Shown: positions 8,314 to 17,023 of the stretch, in pieces
How the letters are laid out: each line of letters begins with the position of its first letter
How positions within the stretch are numbered: the stretch's first letter is position 1
Virus record (IMG/VR): IMGVR_UViG_3300025128_000192
Span: 1 to 31,953 of that record
Source: a virus
Direction: 5' to 3' (one strand)
Length of the DNA: 31,953 bases
Position numbers and translations under genes: made by a program
The notes under the pieces: generated by a model
What the model was told of the DNA's origin: nothing
Seen by the model: the letters and a program-made list of their open reading frames with translations, nothing else
Database searches by the model: none

Positions 8314-11300
8314 ATGCCTTTGCCAACTAAAAAAACAGTAACTTTTGAAAACGGAGAAACACGTAATGATGTTCCTTTCGGTGTGGATACGTGGGAAGAA
8401 TATCAAAAAAATAAAGAACTAAGAACTCGATTAGGAATGAATGCTCCTCAACCTGTACACGTAAAAGACCCTGAAGAATATGGAGCTTTTGACAGAGATA
8501 TACAAAGAGCTTATCAAGGTTTAGTAGGAAGACCTGCTGCTTATTTAGAATCTATTGTACCGCTAGGTGCTTTTTTTAATATAGGAGAATCTGCTAGAGA
8601 TTTATATGGTGAAGATTTTTACGAATTAAACCTAAGTGATAGGGCGCAGAGAGTACAACAGGCTACAGCAAAGTCTGTGTCTGACTCTGAAACAGGAAAA
8701 TCTTTATTAAATCCAAACCTAGAACAACTTGATCAAGTGTTTGATGAAGATGGGTATGTTACTTCTCCTGAAACTTTAAAAGGAACAGTGTTAGAATTAG
8801 GAACTTATGTAGGTGGAGGAATAGGGATACTAAAAGCTCTGGGTAGATCAGCTACTAAAGCTCCTAAAGCTTTTAGAGAGTTTGCTAAAAATCATAATAT
8901 GACAGCAGCAATGACTGAGGCTGTGGCTAGTGGTGCGGCTATAGATCAGTGGATTAGTAATCCAAACGAAGCTACAGCGGGTACTGCAATATTAGATGCT
9001 CTTGAAATTTCTGATTCTGATTTATTAGGAGTAGGAGAATTTTTAAGAGGAGAAGAAGACGATAGTGCTTTAGAAAAAAGAACTAAAATGTTATTAGGAA
9101 ATCTTCCTTTTGATTTAGCTTTTGGTGTGCTTGCGGGTACGCTTGGAAGTGGTAGCGTTTTATCAGGTAATAAAAAATTACAAGACTTGACTCCCGAAGA
9201 AGTAGGTGAGGCAGCAATGCAAGGGTTGAAAAAAAGTAGAAGGGAAGCAATGCCGCCTACAAAAACAGAACTTACTGTAGACGCTATAGACCCAGATACA
9301 GGAAAAAATGCAGTGTGGAAAGAGGTTGATGACCTTTCTGAAAACAGACAGGTTTTTTCACAAGAAGGTCTTTTTAAAGGACTGTGGCAAAAGTTTACTC
9401 AATCTAGAGGTTATAATGTTTTAGCGGGTCAAGATGCTTTTGAGCAAGCGCAACAGGCAGCACGTAAATTTAGAAATAGAGGAGAGCATTTAGCAGGTAT
9501 GCTTAACACTAGCATTAATAAACTGTTAAAAGGTGGAGTAGATGAAGAAACTTTAGATAATGTTTATCGTGCTTTAACTGAAAGAAAGAAAAAAAGAGTG
9601 AAAGCTTTTAGAGATAAAGAAAGACCTGAGTTAATTGATTTTCTAAAACAAGAGTACAATTTAACTACAGACATAGCTGAAAATGTAATAGACGTTAGAA
9701 AACTAGTAGATGAAATGTCTGTTGCAATTAATGACTTTGCTCCTAATAAAAGAATACAAAGAATAATAAATAAAAATTTAAATAATTATATGCGTAGGTC
9801 TTATGAACTTTTTGAAAATAAAAATTATAAAGCTAGTCAGCCTTCTATGGCTAGAGCACAAACTTATTTTATAAATAAATTTAGAGAAGAAGATTTACTA
9901 GAAGGAAAAACTCTTTTATCAAAAGGTAAAACGCACGTACCAAAGACAGAGGCACAGCTTACAGAAGAGGCTGCAAATGCGGTAGGAGATATTTTAACAG
10001 ATAGGAAAGTGGGCAGAAAAGTTTTTGAAAGAAGACAGAATATGCCAGAAGAAATAAGAGAACTAATGGGGGAGGTAACTAACCCTGTAGATGCCCTGCT
10101 TTTAACTACTTCTAAGATGGCTGATTTTTATGAGAGATCAAGATTTTTAAAAAATATGCAAGACATAGGAACAAAACAAAAATGGCTTTTTACTTCAGAA
10201 CCAGAAGGTTTAGAAGGTCTTGTTAAATTACAGAACACAGGAAGAAAAGAACTCAATGGTATGTACACCACTCCAAAGATGGCTAAAGTAATTAATAATA
10301 AAGAGATAAGTATTTTTGGAGAAGATAAAATTAATAATCCTTTATATAAAAACTTTTTATCTCTAAAAGGTTTTGCAAATAAATCTGCTACTGTGTTTAG
10401 TTGGACTACTATCCTAAGAAATATATTAGGCGGTATTCAGTTTGGAGTTGTTAACGGTTTAAATTCATTTCCTTTGGGGGTGTTATCGGAAAATAGTGCT
10501 AGAACAAATCTGGCTTCTATAAAAAATAACGCTTTGTTAAAGGGAGATAAAGATTTAAATGAATTGTATGAAAGATATGTAGGTTTAGGAGTTATTAATA
10601 CTAATGTAAGAATAGGAGATTTTAGAGCTTTAATAAATGAAGGATTAGAAGCTTCTTCTGTAGATGATATTATGAAAAGGGCTTCTAATAAACTTTCTAG
10701 AGGAGCAGAAAGTTTTTATTTAGGCACAGATGATTTTTTTAAAATGAATGCTTTTTCTTCTGAATTAAATATTTTGAAAAGGGCTAACAAAGGAAACACA
10801 GTACCAGTAGAAGTTTTAGAACAACAAGCTGCCGATATAATAAAGAACACTTTTCCTAATTATGATAGAGTGCCGCCCGGAATTAAAGCACTAAGAAACT
10901 GGCCTTTAGGAACCTTTGTTTCTTTTCCTGCTGAAATAATAAGAACTTCTTACGGTATTACAAAACAAGCAGCAAGCGAATTGTTATCAGGTAATGGAGT
11001 ATTAGCTACAAGGGGTGCTGCTAGGTCAGCAGGTATGTATGCAGGTGTTACAGGATTTCATACTTTAGGTGAAATGCTATCAGATAATATCGGGTGGTCA
11101 GATAAAGAAAAACGAATGGCTGAAGTCCTAGCAGAAACTCCGTGGTCAAAAGATAGTACTAGATTATTTACTAGAGATGAAGAAACTGGAAAAATATATT
11201 CGGCTGATACTAAATTTTTAGATGCTTACAATACTGTTAAAGAACCGTTTACAGCAATTATAAACGAACTAGAAAGGGGAGAATTAGAACAAGCAGATTT

Positions 11301-12078
11301 GTCTGAAAGATATATAGACGCTACAATAAAGGGGCTGCGAACTTTGACTGCTCCGTTTACAACAGAGGCTATTTTTACTAAAGCCATAACAGATGTGTAC
11401 TATGCGGTTAGAGACCCTGAAGGAAAAACTTCAGAAGGAAAATCTTTATATCCTCCTGAAAGTAATATAAGCGAAAGAATAGCTAACTCTTCTTATCATG
11501 TACTTTCTAATCTTATCCCCGGAACAGTAGATAGTATTGATAGATTAATCGGTGCATATGATGATGAAAGAAATCCTTACACTGGTGATGCCCGTTTTGA
11601 TTCAGGTAATGAATGGCTTGCCCTAACTATGGGTGTTCGTTTAACAGAGTTTGATCCTAAACAACAGTTAAATTTTGCTATCAATGATTATAGAAAAGCA
11701 AACAATAATTTAAGAGGTGTTTATGGTAATTATTCTGATAGCATGGGAGATATAGTAGATCAATATAGATCAAGACAAAGAGAAAGATATAAGCTCCAAC
11801 AAGAACTTTATAGAAAAATTCAAGCAACACAGTATTTTGAAAATGAAACAGACATAAATAGTTTACTTATGGAAAGCGGTATTTCTAGAGCAGATTCTTT
11901 TGAATTAAGAAATGGAAGATTTATACCACAAACAATTTCGTTAGATTTTATAGAAGATTTATACGACAAGGTAGGAGATAGTCCTAGAAGTTTTGTAGAA
12001 ATAAGAAGTAAATTATCTGAAGTATATTCATCTATGAACAGGACGTTATTAAACACCCCTGAAGAGGAAGAAGAGTGA
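8314..12078 (+). CDS. Very large internal virion / DNA-ejection-type protein
   Basis: The 1254-residue protein starts at ATG 8314 after a strong GGAGGGGG site. The N-terminal quarter is charged with a Gly-rich hydrophobic patch (TYVGGGIGILKALG). The middle (about 360-620) is helical and very basic. About residues 685-725 are hydrophobic (FSWTTILRNILGGIQFGVVN), and 850-930 hold a distinctive block (NWPLGTFVSFPAEIIRTSYG, SAGMYAGVTGFHTLGEML). The last 100 residues are helical and charged, ending TPEEEEE. This size, layout and place beside the lysozyme resemble the gp16-class proteins that podophages eject with their DNA, though I see no transglycosylase motif here. The peptidoglycan-cutting role may have moved to the neighbouring lysozyme. 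It overlaps the next gene by four bases (GTGA). Confidence 0.75.
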   Translation: MPLPTKKTVTFENGETRNDVPFGVDTWEEYQKNKELRTRLGMNAPQPVHVKDPEEYGAFDRDIQRAYQGLVGRPAAYLESIVPLGAFFNIGESARDLYGEDFYELNLSDRAQRVQQATAKSVSDSETGKSLLNPNLEQLDQVFDEDGYVTSPETLKGTVLELGTYVGGGIGILKALGRSATKAPKAFREFAKNHNMTAAMTEAVASGAAIDQWISNPNEATAGTAILDALEISDSDLLGVGEFLRGEEDDSALEKRTKMLLGNLPFDLAFGVLAGTLGSGSVLSGNKKLQDLTPEEVGEAAMQGLKKSRREAMPPTKTELTVDAIDPDTGKNAVWKEVDDLSENRQVFSQEGLFKGLWQKFTQSRGYNVLAGQDAFEQAQQAARKFRNRGEHLAGMLNTSINKLLKGGVDEETLDNVYRALTERKKKRVKAFRDKERPELIDFLKQEYNLTTDIAENVIDVRKLVDEMSVAINDFAPNKRIQRIINKNLNNYMRRSYELFENKNYKASQPSMARAQTYFINKFREEDLLEGKTLLSKGKTHVPKTEAQLTEEAANAVGDILTDRKVGRKVFERRQNMPEEIRELMGEVTNPVDALLLTTSKMADFYERSRFLKNMQDIGTKQKWLFTSEPEGLEGLVKLQNTGRKELNGMYTTPKMAKVINNKEISIFGEDKINNPLYKNFLSLKGFANKSATVFSWTTILRNILGGIQFGVVNGLNSFPLGVLSENSARTNLASIKNNALLKGDKDLNELYERYVGLGVINTNVRIGDFRALINEGLEASSVDDIMKRASNKLSRGAESFYLGTDDFFKMNAFSSELNILKRANKGNTVPVEVLEQQAADIIKNTFPNYDRVPPGIKALRNWPLGTFVSFPAEIIRTSYGITKQAASELLSGNGVLATRGAARSAGMYAGVTGFHTLGEMLSDNIGWSDKEKRMAEVLAETPWSKDSTRLFTRDEETGKIYSADTKFLDAYNTVKEPFTAIINELERGELEQADLSERYIDATIKGLRTLTAPFTTEAIFTKAITDVYYAVRDPEGKTSEGKSLYPPESNISERIANSSYHVLSNLIPGTVDSIDRLIGAYDDERNPYTGDARFDSGNEWLALTMGVRLTEFDPKQQLNFAINDYRKANNNLRGVYGNYSDSMGDIVDQYRSRQRERYKLQQELYRKIQATQYFENETDINSLLMESGISRADSFELRNGRFIPQTISLDFIEDLYDKVGDSPRSFVEIRSKLSEVYSSMNRTLLNTPEEEEE

Positions 12079-15000
12079 AAAAGTTTTATGAAAAGGGAGG
12101 CTCAGTAATAGTACCACAGGCTCCAGAAGAACCGGATGAGCGCATTGACAAAATGACAGGGCTACCTTACGACTTGCAAGCGGGGGGAGCTTTTATAGAT
12201 GAAGAAGATCGTTTAGGTTTTTCAGCAGCAGGACTAGTTACTTTTATTAAGAGACTAACAAGGGGTGTAGATGAAGTTGTTGCAGACACCAGACCTGTTA
12301 CAAGATTTGAGGCAGATCAAGGAAGTAAAGATACTATTAGAAATTTTAGAGAACAAGAACCACAGTCTTTCATAGACCCCAACTCTTTTTATTATTCTAC
12401 AAGCAAAGTAAAAATAGATAATGAAGGAAAATTTCTTAAACATTTAGATGAAGAAGAAAATTTAGATTTAGGAATGTTTAAAAATGCAGATATTGAAGAA
12501 CAAGATAATATTATAAACAGATTTTATTCGGCCAACCCTAGTAATAAAGCTATGGACATTAAAGTTTATAGAGAACCGGATCAAAGATATTGGAAGGCTA
12601 AACAAGAAACAGAAACTAAATTAAATGCAGAAGTTGAAGATGAGTTTAATAATATACCTGTAGATGATGTTAGTTTAGTTCAGAAATATACTGACGATAT
12701 TCCTAAAGTATCTGACAAACCTGTTGAACCATCTACTTTAACCAAGGAAGAATTTTTAAAAGATTCTGTAGAGAAAAGTCCTCAGTTTAATGGTAGTTTT
12801 TTTTCTGGAATTAGATATGATAATCCTTTGTCTACCCGTATTCCAAGAGAACTTGGTATGCACATTGGTACTAAAGGACAGGCAGAAAATATATTACTAA
12901 GAGGAACACACCCCACTGCTGAGAATATGATAGAACGTATAGCAACACAGTATTACATGGGGCAGGGGATGTCAGAAGCAGCAGCACAAGTAGCCGTTTT
13001 AGAAAAGGGGGTTCCTGATAGTATCTATGATGATCTTATTAAAGAATTAAACTTATCAGTACCAACAGGCGTAGAGCCTTCGTTGCAGAAAGGATTTATA
13101 AACGTAAAGAATCCTTTAATTTTAGATACTGATATGATTAACTGGAATCCTTCTAAGTTTTTAGGAGGCTTTGATCCTAAAGGAAAAATTAAACTAGCTG
13201 AACAAGCTCAGTCTTTTGTGGACGCTTTGAATGCTCAAGTAAAACTACGTCCTGCACAGTTTACTAAGATAGTAGATGATGCTGCTAAACAAATAAATAC
13301 TATTCTTCGTAAGAAAGATAAGAACTCAGGAAAGCTTTTGAACTCTGTTTACGATCACCACATTAATCAACTAACCAAGACAATGCTAGAGGACTTGGGA
13401 TTCGACAGTATTAAGTACAAGAATCTAGGAGAACTTGCAAGGGTTTCAGAGAAGAAGGCAGGAGGCAACTCTTATATATTGTTCAGAGATGATCAGTTTG
13501 TTACTGACTTTGTTGAACAATTAAAAAATCCATATTTTATTAATAGTAAATTTATAAAAGAGTTTGATGGTACAACTGGAAATAAAGACCATTTGACAAG
13601 AAGAGAATTAGGAAGTATTGATCCTAATAAACTAAAAGATTATAGTGGTGTATCAGGAGAAATTCGTGGTCAACATACTACTAGAAGTGATGAAAGCTTT
13701 GAAAAATTAAAAAAGGATATATCTGAAAATGGAATAAAAGAACCTATTTTTATAACAAAAGATTATGGTTCTATGCCTAAAATTTCAGAAGGTAATAACA
13801 GGATAGACGCAGCAATAGCTTTAGGATTAAAAGAAGTTCCTGTAGAAATAAATTATTTTGGTAACTCACAAAAACAAGGTCTTGTTGGACAGTCCACTAA
13901 AACTGACTTTGCTGAACAACCCCCTATTAAACAGGCAGTTGATGACTTACAAACATTTGATGCTGTGATACCGGAAGGTGCTACTACTAAAGTTTTATCT
14001 GGTTCAGGTAAAGAAATTCCGGGTGTTTTTACTAAAGATGTTCCAGTTTTACCAAAGTCAGAAAAGGTAGCTGAAGGTCAACAAGTAGAAACTTTAGCAA
14101 AGCTTTTTCCAGAAAAATTTTCTACAGTGTATAAAGCCGCAAAAGATTTAGAAGATTTTTTAATATCAAGAAAGGGTAAAGGTATTCCAAGAAGATTAGA
14201 ACTATTACCTGAAGAAACTAGAAAAAGATTACAGGAAGTTAATTTTAAAAGGGGCAGAGGAGAAATCAGCCAACTAGATCAATTTAAAATATCTGGTGAA
14301 ATATTACCTGTCAAACCAGTAAAAGTTATGCCTGAAAAAATTTATGATCTTGATGTAGCTAGGTCAATAGATGATAGGAAGTTAGTAGGAACAGGTATTT
14401 TAGATAGAAATGTTTTTATTCAAAATGGGACTAGAACTTCTCAAAGAATAGATATTCCTGTATGGAATTATAAGGGAAAGAAGGCAGTAACCCTCCATGA
14501 TGGTAGGACAAGCGGTGGAAGTCCGATAGCATATGGACGAGGAGGATTACTAGAAGATGTTGAGTTTATAACTTCACCTATAGCAGCTCAAAAAATAGCT
14601 AGGCAAGTAGAGGTTAAAAGTACAATAGCTAGAATAAATGGTAATTGGTTAAATACAAATTATGATGAGCTATATGCTTTTATGAAAGATGTAATAGAGA
14701 ATCCTCTTAAATATCCTAATTGGACACAAGTAAGAATGAATCCTGATATACACTCTTGGTTTATGGATGCTAAAACTGGTCTTCCTCTTATTAGGGCAAG
14801 GCAAGCTGCTCAATCAGGAGACATAGTAATTGCTGAAAATGCAATGACTCCTAATGGAGTTCTAGCTAAAGATATATTAACTACATATGGAAGTGTATTA
14901 GAAGCCGCTGAAGATATTTTTAATTCTAAAGAATTTAAAAAAGCGAGTAAGGAAGGTGGATTTGGTTACATTAACAAAGGAGATGATGTAGTTGGTAAAC

Positions 15001-15119
15001 TTCCTCCAGTATCCACAACCTACAACACTGGAGGCAAGGTACTAGGAAGTCTTGGAAGGGTTAAAAGAAACACAGGCGGTAAAATATTAGGAAGCTTACA
15101 TAGGAGTATGTATAAATGA
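12075..15119 (+). CDS. Large polyvalent virion-type protein with ART-like and ParB-like domains
   Basis: The 1014-residue protein starts at GTG 12075, overlapping the previous stop; there is no nearby in-frame ATG. The N-terminus has FYEKGGSVIVP and PYDLQAGGAFIDEEDRLGF. Residues about 240-480 resemble the ADP-ribosyltransferase domain of phage polyvalent proteins: ELGMHIGTKGQAENIL (His263), FINVKNPLIL, LGFDSIKYKNLGE and SYILFRDDQF. Residues about 510-600 resemble ParB/sulfiredoxin: SFEKLKKDISENGIKEPIFI then ISEGNNRIDAAIALGLKEVP. A third region near 900 (NPDIHSWFMDAKTGLPL) is a motif I associate with phage multi-domain proteins. The tail repeats TGGK(V/I)LGSL twice. Such proteins enter the host with the DNA and can modify host proteins, as T4 Alt does; that function is inferred. 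It overlaps the next gene by ATGA. Confidence 0.7.
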   Translation: MKKFYEKGGSVIVPQAPEEPDERIDKMTGLPYDLQAGGAFIDEEDRLGFSAAGLVTFIKRLTRGVDEVVADTRPVTRFEADQGSKDTIRNFREQEPQSFIDPNSFYYSTSKVKIDNEGKFLKHLDEEENLDLGMFKNADIEEQDNIINRFYSANPSNKAMDIKVYREPDQRYWKAKQETETKLNAEVEDEFNNIPVDDVSLVQKYTDDIPKVSDKPVEPSTLTKEEFLKDSVEKSPQFNGSFFSGIRYDNPLSTRIPRELGMHIGTKGQAENILLRGTHPTAENMIERIATQYYMGQGMSEAAAQVAVLEKGVPDSIYDDLIKELNLSVPTGVEPSLQKGFINVKNPLILDTDMINWNPSKFLGGFDPKGKIKLAEQAQSFVDALNAQVKLRPAQFTKIVDDAAKQINTILRKKDKNSGKLLNSVYDHHINQLTKTMLEDLGFDSIKYKNLGELARVSEKKAGGNSYILFRDDQFVTDFVEQLKNPYFINSKFIKEFDGTTGNKDHLTRRELGSIDPNKLKDYSGVSGEIRGQHTTRSDESFEKLKKDISENGIKEPIFITKDYGSMPKISEGNNRIDAAIALGLKEVPVEINYFGNSQKQGLVGQSTKTDFAEQPPIKQAVDDLQTFDAVIPEGATTKVLSGSGKEIPGVFTKDVPVLPKSEKVAEGQQVETLAKLFPEKFSTVYKAAKDLEDFLISRKGKGIPRRLELLPEETRKRLQEVNFKRGRGEISQLDQFKISGEILPVKPVKVMPEKIYDLDVARSIDDRKLVGTGILDRNVFIQNGTRTSQRIDIPVWNYKGKKAVTLHDGRTSGGSPIAYGRGGLLEDVEFITSPIAAQKIARQVEVKSTIARINGNWLNTNYDELYAFMKDVIENPLKYPNWTQVRMNPDIHSWFMDAKTGLPLIRARQAAQSGDIVIAENAMTPNGVLAKDILTTYGSVLEAAEDIFNSKEFKKASKEGGFGYINKGDDVVGKLPPVSTTYNTGGKVLGSLGRVKRNTGGKILGSLHRSMYK

Positions 15120-16414
15120 AAACATTACTTGGTTTAATAATAGCTACTACACTACTGGTATCAGCCAGTAAACTATATCCAAATGAGCCTACTTATGTAG
15201 ATGATGTAGCTGCCATTATAAACAATAACTGTGTAGTGTGCCATCGTGAAGGTGGTATTGGGCCTATGACGTTTGAATCTTATGAGGAGGTTCGCCCGTG
15301 GAGTCCATTAATTCAAATGAAAGTGGCTAACAGAGAGATGCCGCCCTACGCTTACGATGCGGGAATTGGCATACAAGAATTACATGGTGATTGGAGGCTC
15401 TCTCAGGCCGATGTAGACACGATAGTAGAGTGGGTCAATACGGGATCAGAGTATGGTGATACTGACGTTGTAGTGCAGTCTCCTCGCCTCTCTGACCCTG
15501 ATCAGTGGAACTTCTACGAAACCTTTGGAGAACCTACGTTGGTTATACCGTCTACTCCAATAGATATTCCGGCTACAGGGAACGATCTGTGGCACAAACA
15601 CAACGTAGCCAGTGGACTAACTGAGGACAGGTGCATTAAGGCCATCCAAGTTAAGCCAAGAGGAGAGGCTAAGAGTGTGGTTCACCACGCTAACAGCACT
15701 GTTACCTTAGAAGGCGAGAGGTACGGTATGCTTACTGAATATGCTATGGGTAAGTGGGGAGAAATAGTACCAGAGGGGGTGTGTAGAACCATACCTGCTA
15801 ACGCAGAGATAGCTTGGGACATTCATATGTTCCCCGGAGGTCTTGGAGCTATCGCCCCCGGAACTATTATTAAAGATAATGTAGTAGAGATAGGGCTGTG
15901 GTTGTATTCTCCAGAGGAATCCCAAGAACTTGCTTACGAACAAGACCTGAAGCTATATAGGATTAGTGATCAAGCTGATATTGTTATCCCACCCAATGGT
16001 TATCATATGACACAAGGCTTTCACTCCTTTGATCATCCGGTTCGTATAGACTCATGGCAACCACACGGACATTTAAGAATGAATGCAGCAAGCTTTGAGA
16101 TATTCTACCCTGACACTGGGAGAACAGAGCAGATTAGTCAGGTATCTAACTGGAGTGCAACGTGGCATCACAGTCATTTGTATGACCCAGACTATGCCCC
16201 ACTACTACCAACGGGAGCGGTGTTAGTTTTAAAACAGTGGTATGACAACACAGCAAACAACCCTAACAATCCTGACCCTGATATGTGGGTTGTAGGGGGT
16301 AGTAGGACAGGCGATGAGATGACTCACGCTTGGATAGCAGTAACACATCTTGATGAAGAGAAGTACCAAGAACTTATAACTGAAAGAAACAACAAGAGGT
16401 TGATAGCCCAATGA
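15116..16414 (+). CDS. Exported cytochrome c / copper type II monooxygenase-like protein
   Basis: The 432-residue protein has a signal peptide (MKTLLGLIIATTLLVSA, likely cut before SK), then a small cytochrome c domain. Heme site CVVCH is at 39-43 and probable axial Met75 is in REMPPY. From about 150 the sequence matches bacterial relatives of peptidylglycine and dopamine monooxygenases. It has the His pair 190-191 (VVHHAN), His237 (DIHMF), His317/His319 (PHGHLR), WYDNTANNPNNP, and Met402 (GDEMTHAW). These positions fit both copper centres of the family. The protein would act in the periplasm, need host heme-attachment machinery and oxidise an unknown substrate. The start overlaps the preceding stop by ATGA, so it is wired into the late operon. 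Local G+C is higher than in the gene before it (31 of 60 bases at 15241-15300 against 16 of 60 at 14881-14940). Family call is firm; substrate and role are unknown. Confidence 0.85.
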   Translation: MKTLLGLIIATTLLVSASKLYPNEPTYVDDVAAIINNNCVVCHREGGIGPMTFESYEEVRPWSPLIQMKVANREMPPYAYDAGIGIQELHGDWRLSQADVDTIVEWVNTGSEYGDTDVVVQSPRLSDPDQWNFYETFGEPTLVIPSTPIDIPATGNDLWHKHNVASGLTEDRCIKAIQVKPRGEAKSVVHHANSTVTLEGERYGMLTEYAMGKWGEIVPEGVCRTIPANAEIAWDIHMFPGGLGAIAPGTIIKDNVVEIGLWLYSPEESQELAYEQDLKLYRISDQADIVIPPNGYHMTQGFHSFDHPVRIDSWQPHGHLRMNAASFEIFYPDTGRTEQISQVSNWSATWHHSHLYDPDYAPLLPTGAVLVLKQWYDNTANNPNNPDPDMWVVGGSRTGDEMTHAWIAVTHLDEEKYQELITERNNKRLIAQ

Positions 16415-16596
16415 AATATTTAATACTTACGGCTTTACTACTGACAGGCTGTAGTAACTTCGGAGCGCCTAGTGGAATGTCCTTACACTTACAAGAGTAC
16501 CCTCAATTTAACTGGATTGATCAAGATATTTTTATGTTGAATGTAAGAACTTGTAGGAGTCTAGACCACTGCGCTGCTGAACAACTATTTAATTAA
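16411..16596 (+). CDS. Small lipoprotein
   Basis: The 61-residue product begins MKYLILTALLLTGCSN, a textbook lipoprotein signal with lipobox LLTGC and lipidated Cys14. The mature part is about 48 residues with two more Cys (RTCRSLDHCAA), which could form a disulfide in the periplasm. It overlaps the cytochrome/copper gene by ATGA, so the two are translationally linked and both go to the envelope. It could be an outer-membrane spanin of the Rz1 type, a superinfection-exclusion lipoprotein, or a partner of the redox enzyme. No inner-membrane spanin gene is visible beside it, which weakens the first option. Function unknown. Confidence 0.7.
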   Translation: MKYLILTALLLTGCSNFGAPSGMSLHLQEYPQFNWIDQDIFMLNVRTCRSLDHCAAEQLFN

Positions 16597-16612
16597 TATG
16601 AAAGGTGAATTT

Positions 16613-16795
16613 ATGTTAGCTTTATATACAGAAGAACAACTAGGCGCAGCGTATCAAGTATACGCCCGTATTCATGCCGCTAAAGAAGTAGACATTGTAG
16701 ACTTTGAAACTTATAGAATTATTTTTGAGTCTCAGTATATGGCTATGACTAAAGCGGATGAAATTTTTGACGGTGAAGATGACGCAGTACACTAA
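16613..16795 (+). CDS. Small acidic protein, unknown function
   Basis: The 60-residue product starts MLALYTEEQLGAAYQ. ATG 16613 is preferred over the in-frame ATG 16598 because AAAGGTGA lies just upstream of it at a normal distance. The protein is acidic, mostly helical and ends FDGEDDAVH; there are no Cys, membrane segments or known motifs. It is the last gene of the rightward operon, 5 bases from the convergent leftward operon. Confidence 0.55.
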   Translation: MLALYTEEQLGAAYQVYARIHAAKEVDIVDFETYRIIFESQYMAMTKADEIFDGEDDAVH

Positions 16796-16797
16796 AC

Positions 16798-16820
16798 AAA
16801 TTAAGGAATAGCTTTAATTT
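16798..16820. terminator. Weak AT-rich hairpin at the convergence of the two operons
   Basis: AAATTAAG (16798-16805) pairs with CTTTAATTT (16812-16820) with one bulged T and a six-base loop. On the minus strand a T-rich stretch (GTTTAG) follows, but there is no clean U-run in either direction. It could slow both converging polymerases. Low confidence. Confidence 0.25.
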
Positions 16821-17019
16821 CTTCCTGTATAAATTCATGTAAAGGTTCTAGCTTCCTACGCCCCTCTTCAATTATCTTTTGTATCACATCTATATCTCCT
16901 TCCATAAAGATTTGTTTAGCTTTTCCAACTGGTAGATAGCTTAGCTCGCTAACTATGTCTCCCTCTGGAGTTAATAGAACTTTGAAAGATACTATATTGG
17001 CTTCTTTTATTTGATTCAT
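16801..17019 (-). CDS. Small hypothetical protein downstream of nrdB
   Basis: The 72-residue product starts MNQIKEANIV at ATG 17019, four bases after the nrdB stop; a GTG at 17031 would add four residues. It has a beta-rich start (VSFKVLLTPEGDIVSEL), then an amphipathic helical half (IQKIIEEGRRKLEPLHEFIQ). It lacks Cys, so it is not a glutaredoxin. It is the last gene of the leftward operon. No family recognised. Confidence 0.6.
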   Translation of the reverse strand: MNQIKEANIVSFKVLLTPEGDIVSELSYLPVGKAKQIFMEGDIDVIQKIIEEGRRKLEPLHEFIQEEIKAIP

Positions 17020-17023
17020 AAGA

